Assembly: GCA_910574995.1 (NCBI GenBank)
Contig: CAJTCS010000011.1
Span: forward strand, 1-64,000
From: Oscillospiraceae bacterium
GTDB taxonomy: Bacteria; Bacillota; Clostridia; Oscillospirales; Acutalibacteraceae
Length of the DNA: 64,000 nt
Reading direction: 5' to 3'
Under the pieces are notes generated by a model. The model was not told the origin of the DNA. It ran no database searches and worked only from the letters and a program-made list of their open reading frames with translations. Of this stretch, positions 26,609-35,808 are shown piece after piece (positions within the stretch are counted from its first letter, which is position 1; each line of letters begins with the position of its first letter). A program made the position numbers and the translations under genes.

Positions 26609-26645
26609 TTTACTTTCCCCGCCGGGTGTGTTAAAATATTATCAA
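26609..26645 (+). promoter_or_regulatory. rex promoter with overlapping Rex operator
   Basis: TTTACT and TAAAAT are 17 bp apart (26609-26637). A near-palindrome, GTGTTAA-AATA-TTATCAA (26628-26645), covers the -10 and matches the clostridial Rex box TTGTTAA-N4-TTAACAA at 12 of 14 fixed positions. This predicts autorepression of rex and NADH-dependent control of rex-adhE. A 12-bp palindrome (TATATCGATATA, 26584-26595) lies just upstream. Confidence 0.7.
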
Positions 26646-26666
26646 AGTCTGGAAAGGGGTGAGCAG

Positions 26667-27308
26667 ATGCCCAGCCGGTCCGTATCGAAACAGACCCTTC
26701 AAAGGCTGCCGGCTTTTCTGCACTATCTGAAAAGCCGGCCGGAGGGCCCCTCCCGGTACATCTCGGCAACGGCGATAGCAGAGGCGCTGGGCCTGAACGA
26801 CGTGGTGGTGCGCAAAGACCTGGCCTCGGTAAGCAGCTCGGGCAGGCCCAAGGTGGGCTATGTGCGCGAAGAGCTCATCGGGGAGCTGGAACGCTTTTTG
26901 GGGTATGACAACACCCAGGACGCCATCCTGGTGGGGGCGGGAAAGCTGGGGAAGGCGCTGCTTTCCTACGACGTTTTTCCCCAGTACGGGCTGAACATCC
27001 TGGCGGGTTTTGACACAGACCCCCGGGTGGCGGGCACAGAGGCGGGCGGGAAAAAAATCTTGCCCATGGAGAAGCTGGAAAGCCTGTGCAGGCGCATGGG
27101 GGTGCGCATCGGCATCATCACAGTGCCGGGCGAACAGGCCCAGGGCGTGTGCGACCGGCTAATCGCAAGCGGCGTCTTAGCGGTATGGAACTTTGCCAAC
27201 GTCCACCTCAGCGTCCCCCAGGGGGTGCTGGTGCAAAACGAAAATATGGCTGTTTCCCTTGCCATACTTTCCAACCACTTAAAAGAAAGATCCGGCACGA
27301 CAAAATAA
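26667..27308 (+). CDS. rex: redox-sensing transcriptional repressor Rex
   Basis: A 213-aa repressor that leaves its operators when NADH is high. The N-terminal winged helix (about 1-80) has the signature RLPAFLHYL...ISATAIAEALGLNDVVVRKDLA. The Rossmann domain has AILVGAGKLGKALLSY and TDP segments, followed by the dimer-swapping C-terminal helix. The ATG follows AAAGGGGTG. adhE begins within about 25 bp, so both genes probably lie on one transcript under the Rex box upstream of rex. Confidence 0.95.
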   Translation: MPSRSVSKQTLQRLPAFLHYLKSRPEGPSRYISATAIAEALGLNDVVVRKDLASVSSSGRPKVGYVREELIGELERFLGYDNTQDAILVGAGKLGKALLSYDVFPQYGLNILAGFDTDPRVAGTEAGGKKILPMEKLESLCRRMGVRIGIITVPGEQAQGVCDRLIASGVLAVWNFANVHLSVPQGVLVQNENMAVSLAILSNHLKERSGTTK

Positions 27309-27330
27309 TCAGCAAAGGATGAGTGATCAC

Positions 27331-29937
27331 ATGGAAACGAAGACAGCGTTTGAAATCGTGGAGAACACGGAAACCTTCGAGCGGATGCTTGCCCGGGTGC
27401 GCGAGGCGCAGAAGGTGTACGCCACCTACACCCAAGAGCAGGTGGACGAGATTTTCCGTGCCGCCGCCATGGCCGCCAACTTCCAGCGCATCCCGCTGGC
27501 CCGCATGGCTGTAGAAGAGACCGGCATGGGCGTGGTGGAGGACAAGGTTATTAAGAACCACTATGCCGCCGAGTATATCTACAACACGTATAAGAACACC
27601 AAGACCTGCGGCGTCATTGAGGAAGACCCGGCTTTCGGCGTCAAGAAGATCGCCGAGCCCATCGGCGTGATCGCGGCGGTCATCCCTACCACCAACCCCA
27701 CCTCTACCGCTATCTTCAAGACGCTGCTGGCGCTGAAGTCCCGCAACGGCATCATCATCAGCCCCCACCCCCGCGCCAAGAAGTGCACCATCGAGGCCGC
27801 CAAGGTAGTGCTGGAGGCCGCCGTGAAGGCCGGCGCGCCCGAGGGCCTCTTCGGCTGGATCGACGTGCCTTCTTTGGAACTGACCAACAAGGTCATGGCT
27901 GAAGCGGACATCATCCTGGCCACCGGCGGCCCCGGCATGGTCACCGCCGCTTATTCCTCCGGCACCCCGGCCCTGGGCGTGGGCGCGGGCAACACCCCCG
28001 CCATTATCGACGACACCGCCGACGTGGTATTGGCCGTGAACTCCATCATTCACTCCAAAACCTTTGACAACGGCATGATCTGCGCTTCCGAGCAGTCCGT
28101 CATCGTGCTGGAGGGCGTATACGACCAGGTGAAGGCCGAGTTCCAGAAGCGCGGCTGTTACTTCCTGAACCCCGCCGAGACGGAAAAGGTGCGCAAGACT
28201 ATCATCATCAACGGCGCCTTGAACGCCAAGATCGTGGGGCAGAAGGCCCACACCATCGCGGCCCTGGCTGGCGTGGAAGTGCCCGAGAGCACCAAGATCA
28301 TCATCGGCGAGGTGGAGAGCGTGGAGATCTCCGAGGAATTCGCCCACGAGAAGCTGTCCCCTGTGCTGGCCATGTACAAGGCCGCGGACTTTGACGACGC
28401 GGTGGCCAAGGCGGAGCAGCTGGTGGCCGACGGCGGCTATGGCCATACGGCCTCCCTGTATATCCACACGGCCGAGAAGGAGAAGATGGCCAGGCACCAG
28501 GCGGCCATGAAGACTTGCCGTATTTTGGTGAACACCCCCTCCTCCCAGGGCGGTATCGGCGACCTGTATAATTTCAAGCTGATCCCCTCTTTGACGCTGG
28601 GCTGCGGCTCTTGGGGCGGCAACTCCGTTTCTGAGAACGTGGGCGTGAAGCATCTGATCAATATCAAGACAGTGGCCGAGAGGAGAGAGAATATGCTGTG
28701 GTTCCGTGTGCCTGAGAAGGTCTATTTCAAGAAGGGCTGCATGCCTTTGGCTTTGGACGAGCTGAAGGTTGAATATGGCAAGAAGAAAGCATTCATTGTC
28801 ACCGATACGTTCCTGTACCAGAACGGGTACACCAAGCCCATCACCGACAAGCTGGACGAGATGAACATCCAGTATTCCTGTTTCTGGAACGTGCAGCCAG
28901 ACCCCACCCTGGCCAACGCCCTGGAGGGCGTGCAGCAGATCCGCGCTTTCGAGCCCGACGTGATCATTGCCCTGGGCGGCGGCTCTGCCATGGACGCAGC
29001 CAAGATTATGTGGGTGCTGTATGAGCATCCGGACGCCGATTTCGCTTCCATGTCCATGGACTTCATGGATATCCGCAAGCGTATCTATAAGTTCCCCAAG
29101 ATGGGCGAGAAAGCCATGTTCGTGGCCATCCCCACCTCCGCCGGCACCGGTTCCGAGGTCACGCCCTTCGCCATCATCACCGACGAGAAGACCGGCACCA
29201 AGTGGCCCATTGCCGACTATGAGCTGCTGCCCAACATGGCCATTGTGGATGTGGACAACATGATGAACGCCCCCAAGGGCCTGACCAGCGCCTCCGGCAT
29301 CGACGTGATGACCCACGCTATCGAGGCATATGTGTCCATCATGGCCACACCTTTCACCGACGGCCTGGCCCTGCAAGCCATTAAGGCGGTGTTCGACTAC
29401 CTGCCCTCTGCGTATGCAAACGGCGCCAACGACCCCATTGCCCGCGAGAAGATGGCCGAGGCCAGCTGTATGGCCGGCATGGCCTTTGCCAACGCTTTCC
29501 TGGGCGTGAACCATTCTATGGCCCATAAGCTGGGCGCTTACCACCACCTGCCCCATGGCGTGGCCAACGCGGTCATCCTCACCGAGGTTATCCGCTACAA
29601 CGCCGCCGACGTGCCCACCAAGATGGGTACCTTCTCCCAGTACCAGTACCCCCATGCCAAAGAGCGGTATGTAGAAGCCGCCAAGTTTGCCGGCATCCAG
29701 GGCAAGAACGACGATGAGATCTTCGAGAACTTCATTGCCGCTTTGGAAGACCTGAAGGAGAAGATCGGCATCAAGAAGACCATCAAGGATTACGGCGTTG
29801 ACGAGAAATACTTCCTGGATACCCTGGACGAGATGGTAGAGAATGCCTTTAACGACCAGTGCACCGGCGCGAACCCCCGCTACCCGCTGATGAGCGAGAT
29901 CAAGGAGATCTACCTGAAGTGCTACTACGGTAAATAA
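27331..29937 (+). CDS. adhE: bifunctional aldehyde/alcohol dehydrogenase AdhE
   Basis: Converts acetyl-CoA to acetaldehyde and then ethanol, regenerating two NAD+. The protein is about 868 aa, full family length. The N-terminal acylating aldehyde dehydrogenase domain contains the catalytic cysteine in FDNGMICASEQS and the CoA/NAD region IPTTNPTSTAIFK. The C-terminal iron-dependent alcohol dehydrogenase (from about 455) has GGGSAMDAAK, GTGSEVTPFAIITD and the iron-binding HSMAHKLGAYHHLPHG. AdhE forms spirosomes in other species. The ATG at 27331 is better spaced from AAAGG than the one four codons earlier. It follows rex directly. Confidence 0.97.
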   Translation: METKTAFEIVENTETFERMLARVREAQKVYATYTQEQVDEIFRAAAMAANFQRIPLARMAVEETGMGVVEDKVIKNHYAAEYIYNTYKNTKTCGVIEEDPAFGVKKIAEPIGVIAAVIPTTNPTSTAIFKTLLALKSRNGIIISPHPRAKKCTIEAAKVVLEAAVKAGAPEGLFGWIDVPSLELTNKVMAEADIILATGGPGMVTAAYSSGTPALGVGAGNTPAIIDDTADVVLAVNSIIHSKTFDNGMICASEQSVIVLEGVYDQVKAEFQKRGCYFLNPAETEKVRKTIIINGALNAKIVGQKAHTIAALAGVEVPESTKIIIGEVESVEISEEFAHEKLSPVLAMYKAADFDDAVAKAEQLVADGGYGHTASLYIHTAEKEKMARHQAAMKTCRILVNTPSSQGGIGDLYNFKLIPSLTLGCGSWGGNSVSENVGVKHLINIKTVAERRENMLWFRVPEKVYFKKGCMPLALDELKVEYGKKKAFIVTDTFLYQNGYTKPITDKLDEMNIQYSCFWNVQPDPTLANALEGVQQIRAFEPDVIIALGGGSAMDAAKIMWVLYEHPDADFASMSMDFMDIRKRIYKFPKMGEKAMFVAIPTSAGTGSEVTPFAIITDEKTGTKWPIADYELLPNMAIVDVDNMMNAPKGLTSASGIDVMTHAIEAYVSIMATPFTDGLALQAIKAVFDYLPSAYANGANDPIAREKMAEASCMAGMAFANAFLGVNHSMAHKLGAYHHLPHGVANAVILTEVIRYNAADVPTKMGTFSQYQYPHAKERYVEAAKFAGIQGKNDDEIFENFIAALEDLKEKIGIKKTIKDYGVDEKYFLDTLDEMVENAFNDQCTGANPRYPLMSEIKEIYLKCYYGK

Positions 29938-29939
29938 GA

Positions 29940-29972
29940 GGGGGCCAACATCCCTTCCCTTTGGCGGCCCCC
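29940..29972. repeat. GC-rich hairpin after adhE
   Basis: A GGGGGCC/GGCCCCC stem with a 19-nt loop right after the adhE stop, without a T-run. It may protect the 3' end or attenuate read-through to the next gene. Confidence 0.4.
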
Positions 29973-30047
29973 CTCGGGCCGGGCCTTGGCCCTTTCCCGG
30001 GGCGGGGGCGCTTCCCACAAATCAAGAAAGGAAGATGAGCATATACT

Positions 30048-30800
30048 ATGAAACTGGAAAAGGTAATCGCAGTCCGCACCTCCAAGACTATTTACCGTGA
30101 CGGGGATCACGTTGTCAAGGTATTTGACCAGGGCTATTCCAAGTCCGATATTTTGAACGAAGCCTTGAACATCGCCCGCGTAGAGGAGACCGGCCTCCCC
30201 ATCCCGGGCGTCGAGGCCGTCACCATGGTAGACGGCAAGTGGGCCATTGTCACCGATTTTGTCGAGGGCAAGACCTTAGCCCGCCTCATGTCCGAAGACC
30301 ATGAGAACTACGCCCAGTATATGGAACGCCTGGTGGACATCCAGCTGGAGATGCACGCTACCCCCGCCCCGGCCATGCTGAACAAGTTGCAGGACAAGAT
30401 GAAGCGCAAGATTTCCCAGACTGGCCTGGACGCCACCACCCGTTACGAGCTGGACGCCCGCCTTCATGGCATGCCCAAGCACAACAAGCTGTGCCACGGC
30501 GATTTCAACCCCTCTAACGTGGTAATCAAGCCTGACGGCAGCTACGCCATCCTGGACTGGGCCCACGCCACCCAGGGCAACGCCAGCGCCGACGCGGCCC
30601 GCACCTATCTGCTGTTCTGGCTGGGCGGCGATATCGAAGGCGCCGAGATGTACCTGGATCTCTTCTGCAAGAAGAGCGACACCGCCAAGCAGTATGTGCA
30701 GAAGTGGCTTCCCATCGTAGCCGCCTCCCAGTCTGTAAAGGGCAAAGAAGAGGAAAAAGAATTCCTTATGCACTGGGTCAACGTGGTGGAATACGAATAA
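30048..30800 (+). CDS. aminoglycoside phosphotransferase-fold kinase, substrate unknown
   Basis: A 250-aa protein of the APH/choline-kinase fold. The N-terminal lobe has VVKVF (ATP-binding Lys) and a Glu downstream. The C-terminal lobe has the catalytic loop LCHGDFNPSNVV and the metal-binding AILDWAHA. It probably phosphorylates a small hydroxyl compound; antibiotic resistance is possible but not suggested by context. The ribosome binding site is GAAAGGAAG. It is flanked by the adhE and hydrogenase-sensor genes; no functional link to either is evident. Confidence 0.8.
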   Translation: MKLEKVIAVRTSKTIYRDGDHVVKVFDQGYSKSDILNEALNIARVEETGLPIPGVEAVTMVDGKWAIVTDFVEGKTLARLMSEDHENYAQYMERLVDIQLEMHATPAPAMLNKLQDKMKRKISQTGLDATTRYELDARLHGMPKHNKLCHGDFNPSNVVIKPDGSYAILDWAHATQGNASADAARTYLLFWLGGDIEGAEMYLDLFCKKSDTAKQYVQKWLPIVAASQSVKGKEEEKEFLMHWVNVVEYE

Positions 30801-30880
30801 GCGGCGTGCCGGCAGCGTGCCGCTGCACCCACGACGCGGGGACGCTCGTTAGCACTCGCTGGCTGGTGGGGGTTTTTCGC

Positions 30881-30899
30881 CGCGCGAAGCGTTCGCGCG
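30881..30899. repeat. GC hairpin in the gap before the 2Fe-2S gene
   Basis: A perfect 8-bp stem CGCGCGAA with loop GCG. A second hairpin, GTTTTC/GAAAAC, lies at 30958-30972, nearer the next start. The 220-bp gap holds no gene that I can see and no convincing promoter. Confidence 0.5.
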
Positions 30900-31020
30900 C
30901 TCACATGAGCCGGCGCGTGCCCAACGTGCTCCCGATATGTGCTGGGGAAAGGACGGCGTTTTCTGAGAAAACAGATAAATATAACTAGTTCGGCGCTTAG
31001 CCGGGAAAGGAAGCATTATT

Positions 31021-31263
31021 ATGAAATGTACCATTTGCATCGGCAGTTCCTGCCACCTGAAGGGTTCCCGCCAGATTGTAGAGCAGCTGCAATACCTGGT
31101 AAAAGAAAACCACCTGGAAGACAAGGTAGAGCTGGGCGGCACTTTCTGCATGGGCAACTGCGTCAACGGCGTGAACGTGACCCTGGATGACAAGCTGTAT
31201 TCCCTCTCTCCCGAGACCACCAAGGATTTCTTCGATAAGGAGATCCTGGCAAAGGTGCAATAA
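31021..31263 (+). CDS. thioredoxin-fold [2Fe-2S] ferredoxin-like protein
   Basis: An 80-aa protein resembling the NuoE/HydC-type thioredoxin-like ferredoxin. Four cysteines are placed as C-x4-C near the N-terminus (CIGSSC) and C-x3-C in the middle (FCMGNC), the ligand pattern of that 2Fe-2S fold. It probably carries electrons to or from the sensory hydrogenase encoded next. The ribosome binding site is AAAGGAAG. A similar gene precedes hydS in Ruminococcus albus, to my knowledge. Confidence 0.82.
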   Translation: MKCTICIGSSCHLKGSRQIVEQLQYLVKENHLEDKVELGGTFCMGNCVNGVNVTLDDKLYSLSPETTKDFFDKEILAKVQ

Positions 31264-31351
31264 TAAAACTTTAGGCGGCTCCATCTGTGTGTAACATAGG
31301 TGGAGTTTGTCTGCCCTGCCAGCCTGACTAAGGAAAGAAAGGGTTGTTTTC

Positions 31352-33025
31352 ATGGCTGAATATCTGAAACTGAAGAAATCCAACTGCGTAAACTGTTATA
31401 AATGTATCCGGCATTGCCCGGTAAAATCCATCAAGTTCTCCTCAGACCAGGCCCATATCGTCTCAGACGAATGCATCCTTTGCGGCCAGTGTTTTGTGGT
31501 GTGCCCCCAGAACGCCAAAGAGGTGCGGGGGGACGTGGTGAAAGCCCTGGAACTGATGAAGAAGGGGCCGGTTATTGCCAGCGTGGCGCCTTCTTTTGTG
31601 GCCAATTACCCGGGGGCTACCATTGCCACTATGGAGGAAGCCCTGAAAAGGCTGGGCTTCACGGCTGCTTATGAGACGGCGGAAGGGGCCTCCATCGTCA
31701 AGACGCAATATGAGAAAATGGTGGCGGACGCCCGGCAGGACGTGATCATCTCCTCCTGCTGCCATTCGGTGAACCTGTTGCTGGAGAAGTATTACCCCGA
31801 GGTGCTGCCCTACCTGGCTACGGTAGTATCGCCTATGCAGGCCCATTGCCGGAAGATCAAGGCAGAGAACCCCGGCGCGTCCACTGTGTTTATCGGGCCC
31901 TGCATCTCCAAAAAAGCGGAAGCGGAGTCCTATCCTGGGGACGTGGACTGTGTGCTGACCTTTGAAGAGCTGACCGAATGGATGGCCCAAGAGAAGGTTT
32001 CGGTAGGGCAGGGGGAAGACGCCCTGGAGGAAAGCCGCGCGCGCTTGTTCCCCACCAGCGGCGGCATCCTGCGCACCATGGAGAAGGATTCGCCGGAGTA
32101 CAGCTATTTGGCGATAGACGGCATTGAGAATTGCCTGCAGGCTTTGGAGGACATCAAGGCCGGGCGCATGCATAAGTGCTTCATTGAGATGTCCATCTGT
32201 GCCGGCAGCTGTATCAGCGGCCCTGCCATGGAGCATGCCGCGCGCCGCCCCGTCTCCGACTACATAGCGGTAGACCGTTATGCCGGCAAGAAAGACTTCC
32301 TGTTGGCACAGCCCGAGGAAAAAGACCTGATAAAGGACCACAAGTTCATCGGCTTGCACCGGCAGATGCCCGGCCAGAGCGATATCGAGGAGATCCTGCA
32401 TAAAATGGGCAAACACTCCCCCGAGCAGGAACTGAACTGCGGGGCCTGCGGCTATAATACCTGCCGCGAGAAAGCCGTGGCCGTATATTTGGGCAAGGCA
32501 AACATCAACATGTGCCTGCCGTTCCTCAAGGACAAGGCCGAGTCTTTCTCCGACACCATTATCAACAATACCCCCAACGGCATCATCGTGCTGAACGAGC
32601 AGCTGGAGGTACAGCAGATCAACGCCGCCGCCTGCCATATTATGAACATCCGTTACGCCTCTGACGTGCTGGGCGACCAGGTCATCCGCATCCTGGACCC
32701 GAAGGTCTTCCTGGACGTAATGCAAAGCGGGCAGGCCGTGCGGGACGAGAAGGTATACCTTGCGGAATATAAGCGGTATGTAGAGCAGAGCGTGGTGTAT
32801 GACAAAAGCTACCGCATCATCATCTGCATCATGCGGGATATCACCGACGAGGAACGCCAGCGCCAGCGCAAGGAAGAGATCAGCCAATCCACCATCGAAG
32901 TGACCGACAAGGTCATTGAGAAGCAGATGCGCGTTGTGCAGGAGATCGCCTCTTTGTTGGGCGAGACCACTGCCGAGACAAAGATCGCGCTTACTAACTT
33001 AAAGGACTCGTTGAAAGATGAATAA
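31352..33025 (+). CDS. putative H2-sensing [FeFe]-hydrogenase with PAS domain (HydS-like)
   Basis: A 557-aa multi-domain protein. Residues 12-51 bind two 4Fe-4S clusters (C12, C15, C18, C22; C41, C44, C47, C51). Residues about 70-320 are an H-cluster domain with altered signatures: ISSCCHSV (C136, C137), GPCISKKAE (C184) and MSICAGSC (C283, C287). C363, C366, C371 and C388 form another Fe-S module. A PAS domain (about 400-500) and a C-terminal helix follow. This matches group C sensory hydrogenases, which signal H2 or redox state rather than make H2 fast. Its stop overlaps the PP2C gene by 8 nt, pointing to the phosphatase-linked subgroup. Confidence 0.88.
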   Translation: MAEYLKLKKSNCVNCYKCIRHCPVKSIKFSSDQAHIVSDECILCGQCFVVCPQNAKEVRGDVVKALELMKKGPVIASVAPSFVANYPGATIATMEEALKRLGFTAAYETAEGASIVKTQYEKMVADARQDVIISSCCHSVNLLLEKYYPEVLPYLATVVSPMQAHCRKIKAENPGASTVFIGPCISKKAEAESYPGDVDCVLTFEELTEWMAQEKVSVGQGEDALEESRARLFPTSGGILRTMEKDSPEYSYLAIDGIENCLQALEDIKAGRMHKCFIEMSICAGSCISGPAMEHAARRPVSDYIAVDRYAGKKDFLLAQPEEKDLIKDHKFIGLHRQMPGQSDIEEILHKMGKHSPEQELNCGACGYNTCREKAVAVYLGKANINMCLPFLKDKAESFSDTIINNTPNGIIVLNEQLEVQQINAAACHIMNIRYASDVLGDQVIRILDPKVFLDVMQSGQAVRDEKVYLAEYKRYVEQSVVYDKSYRIIICIMRDITDEERQRQRKEEISQSTIEVTDKVIEKQMRVVQEIASLLGETTAETKIALTNLKDSLKDE

Positions 33026-34190
33026 CCTGTGCAGCGATATCGGATATACCAGCGTGAACAAATGGGGCGAGCAGCTTTGCGGCGATCGGGTGGAGATCGT
33101 CGAGCAGGGCGAAAACTCCTCCGTTATCGTGCTGGCGGACGGCATGGGCAGCGGCGTGAAGGCCAACATCCTGTCGTCCCTCACTTCTAAGATCATCTCG
33201 ACTATGATGGCGGCAAATATGTCTATTGAAGACTGCGTTTCCACCATCGCGGCTACCCTGCCCGTGTGCCAGGTGCGCCAGGTGGCCTATTCCACGTTCA
33301 CAATCATCCACATCATCGAGAACGAGGAAGCGGAAATTATCCAGTATGACAACCCCTTGCTGATCTTGCTGCGGGACGGGAAGTTCGTAGAGATCCCCAA
33401 GACCGGCAACGAGATAGAGGGAAAGATGATTTACCGTTCCCGCATCAAGCTGCAGGAAAACGACTTCCTCTTCACCATGAGCGACGGCACTATCCATGCG
33501 GGTGTGGGGCAATCCTTGAACTTTGGCTGGCAGCGGCCCCAGATCATCGAGTTTTTAGAGATGATGTATGACCCATCTTACACGGCCAAAACCTACAGCA
33601 CTTTGCTGGTAGAGGAATGCAACCACCTGTACGGCGGGCATCCCGGGGACGACACCACTTGCTGCTGCGTGAAGATCCGTAACCGCCAGCAGGTAAACCT
33701 GATGCTCGGCCCCCCTTCGGACCGTAAGGACGTGAACAAGATGCAGGCCCTTTTCCATTCGAAAGAGGGCAAGCACATCGTCTGCGGCGGCACCACCTCT
33801 ACCATTACCTCGGAATACCTGAAAAAGCCCATGATAGCCGACCTGGACTATTTAGACCCCGAGATTCCCCCCACAGCGAAGATCGAGGGCGTAGACCTGG
33901 TGACAGAGGGCGTCATCACCATCAGCAAGGTGGTGGAGTATGCCAAGGATTTCCTCCAGGACAACGAATCCTATAAGGATTGGGGCTATAAGCGCGACGG
34001 CGCTTCGCTGATAGCCCGGATGCTCTTCGAGGAAGCCACGGATATCAATTTCTTTGTGGGCCGGGCGGTGAACCCAGCCCACCAGAACCCCAACCTGCCC
34101 ATCAGCTTCAATATTAAGATGCGGCTGGTGGAAGAGCTGAGCGAAAGCCTGCGGGCCATGGGAAAGCGCATAAAGGTAAGCTACTTCTAA
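33018..34190 (+). CDS. SpoIIE/PP2C-family serine/threonine phosphatase
   Basis: A 390-aa protein whose first 220 residues form a PP2C-type phosphatase domain: CGDRVEI, VLADGMGSGVKAN, FTMSDGTIHAG and HPGDDTTCCCVKI supply the metal-binding aspartates. The last 170 residues have no domain that I recognise. It is translationally coupled to the sensory hydrogenase gene, so it is the probable output module: H2 or redox state read by the H-cluster could alter dephosphorylation of an unknown protein. No kinase or anti-sigma partner lies next to it. Confidence 0.87.
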   Translation: MNNLCSDIGYTSVNKWGEQLCGDRVEIVEQGENSSVIVLADGMGSGVKANILSSLTSKIISTMMAANMSIEDCVSTIAATLPVCQVRQVAYSTFTIIHIIENEEAEIIQYDNPLLILLRDGKFVEIPKTGNEIEGKMIYRSRIKLQENDFLFTMSDGTIHAGVGQSLNFGWQRPQIIEFLEMMYDPSYTAKTYSTLLVEECNHLYGGHPGDDTTCCCVKIRNRQQVNLMLGPPSDRKDVNKMQALFHSKEGKHIVCGGTTSTITSEYLKKPMIADLDYLDPEIPPTAKIEGVDLVTEGVITISKVVEYAKDFLQDNESYKDWGYKRDGASLIARMLFEEATDINFFVGRAVNPAHQNPNLPISFNIKMRLVEELSESLRAMGKRIKVSYF

Positions 34191-34251
34191 AAGCCCCGGC
34201 TTCCCCCAGCCCGGCGGGCAGGCAGTTTGTACGCGGCGCACAGTACGGCGG

Positions 34252-34301
34252 CGTAAAAGTTTTGGGTTTCCAAAGGGTGCTTTTCCCAAAACACCCTTTG
34301 G
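34252..34301. repeat. hairpin repeat family copy 2
   Basis: An AAAAGTTTTGGGTTT lead precedes stem CCAAAGGGTG (34270-34301) with an inner TTTT/AAAA stem. It is related in layout to the copies at 11181 and 35920, and lies between the phosphatase and group-B-like hydrogenase genes. Confidence 0.55.
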
Positions 34302-34365
34302 CTACCTGTGGCAAAAGCCCGCCAATGTTTGCAAAACAGCTAACCCCTGAAAGGAGAATGGGATT

Positions 34366-35808
34366 ATGCCAGCAAGACCCGGACAACCGGAATGGAAATT
34401 TGATACGAAAGTGCAGTATATAAAATATAAGGTGCTGCGCGAGGTGGCCCGGTGTGCCTTTGAAGACAGGCTGCTTGCCACCTATACCGAGATACCCAAG
34501 CTCATTGTCAAGGATAAGCCCACCATGCGCTGCTGTATCTACAAAGAGCGCGCCATTGTGGAGGAACGTATCCGGCTGGCTATGGGCGGAAACAAGGACA
34601 ACCCCAACGTAATCGAGGTCATCGACATAGCCTGCGATGAATGCCCCAAAAGCGGCTACAACGTCAGCTCGGCCTGCCGGGGCTGCCTGGCCCACAGGTG
34701 CGCGGACGTGTGCCCCCGGGGCGCCATCAGCTTTGACGAGCACCAGAAAGCCCACATCGACAAATCAAAATGCGTAGACTGCGGCCGCTGCGCCCAGGTT
34801 TGCCCATACAGCGCCATTGTCAACGAAAAACGCCCCTGCGAAAAAGCCTGCAAGGTGAAAGCCATCAGCATGGCCGAGGGCGGCGAGGCTGCTATCAATA
34901 ACGACGCCTGCATTTCCTGCGGCGCTTGCGCCTATATGTGCCCCTTCGGCGCCATTGTGGATAAATCCTTTATCCTGGACGTGGTGAAGCTTATTAAGGA
35001 GAGTGAGAACAACACCAAGTATAAGCTGTATGCCGTCATTGCCCCATCTATATCCAGCCAGTTTACCTATGCCAAGCTGGGCCAGGTGATTTCCGGCATT
35101 AAAGAGCTGGGCTTCTTCCATGTGGTAGAGGCGGCTCTGGGGGCGGATATGGTAGCCTATGCCGAGTCTAAGGAATTGGCGGAAAAAGGCTTTTTAACCA
35201 GCTCGTGCTGCCCGGCTTTTGTGGACTATGTGGAGAAGGCTTTCCCCCAGATGAAAGAGCATGTCTCCCACAACCTGTCCCCGGCGGCCACTATTGCCAA
35301 GTATATTAAGGAGACCACGCCAGGCGCTAAGATTGTGTTCATCGGCCCCTGCACCGCCAAAAAGATGGAATTCCAAAAAGAAGGCCTGCGGGATATCATT
35401 GACTCGACCATCACCTTTGAAGAGTTGCAGGCCCTGTTTGACAGCCGGGACATCGACCTGAAAGAGCTGCCCGAGGATGTGCTGGACAACGCTTCTTATT
35501 ATGGCCGCATCTTTGCCCGCAGCGGCGGCCTCAGCGACGCGGTGGCCCAGGGCCTGAAGGAGCAGGATATCGAGTTTGACTTGAAAGCTGTCCCCTGCGA
35601 CGGTATCGAAGCCTGCCGCGTGGCGCTTTTGAAAGCCTCGAAAGGCCTGTTGCCAGGCAACTTCATCGAGGGTATGGCCTGCGTGGGCGGATGCATTGGC
35701 GGCGCGGGCTGCCTGACCCACGGGGAGAAGAATAAGGCTGATGTAGACAAATACGGCAAGGAAGCCTACGAGAAGACGATTTCCGACGCTATCGGGATGT
35801 TCAAATAA
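34366..35808 (+). CDS. monomeric [FeFe]-hydrogenase, group B type
   Basis: A 480-aa iron-sulfur protein likely to interconvert protons and H2 with ferredoxin. Many N-terminal cysteines bind 4Fe-4S clusters (C104, C107, C112, C116; C136, C139, C142, C146; C182, C185, C188, C192, with further Cys near 90, 158 and 162). The H-cluster domain has all three signatures: TSSCCPAF (C281, C282), GPCTAKKMEF (C329) and EGMACVGGC (C439, C443). The TSCCPAF form marks group B rather than classical group A. The ribosome binding site is AAAGGAG. No maturation genes (hydEFG) are in the window. Confidence 0.9.
   Translation: MPARPGQPEWKFDTKVQYIKYKVLREVARCAFEDRLLATYTEIPKLIVKDKPTMRCCIYKERAIVEERIRLAMGGNKDNPNVIEVIDIACDECPKSGYNVSSACRGCLAHRCADVCPRGAISFDEHQKAHIDKSKCVDCGRCAQVCPYSAIVNEKRPCEKACKVKAISMAEGGEAAINNDACISCGACAYMCPFGAIVDKSFILDVVKLIKESENNTKYKLYAVIAPSISSQFTYAKLGQVISGIKELGFFHVVEAALGADMVAYAESKELAEKGFLTSSCCPAFVDYVEKAFPQMKEHVSHNLSPAATIAKYIKETTPGAKIVFIGPCTAKKMEFQKEGLRDIIDSTITFEELQALFDSRDIDLKELPEDVLDNASYYGRIFARSGGLSDAVAQGLKEQDIEFDLKAVPCDGIEACRVALLKASKGLLPGNFIEGMACVGGCIGGAGCLTHGEKNKADVDKYGKEAYEKTISDAIGMFK

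Noticed and set aside
27208-30018. 936-codon open frame on the minus strand opposite adhE
   Set aside because: It mirrors a perfectly conserved AdhE. The His/Val/Leu/Gly-rich composition is what the reverse of GC-rich codons gives, and there is no family similarity.
30048-30800. APH-fold kinase as an antibiotic resistance gene
   Set aside because: The kinase motifs are shared by many small-molecule kinases, and there are no resistance or mobile genes around it.
31463-32887. 474-codon minus-strand frame opposite the sensory hydrogenase gene
   Set aside because: It overlaps conserved Fe-S and H-cluster motifs on the other strand and has no recognisable motifs of its own.
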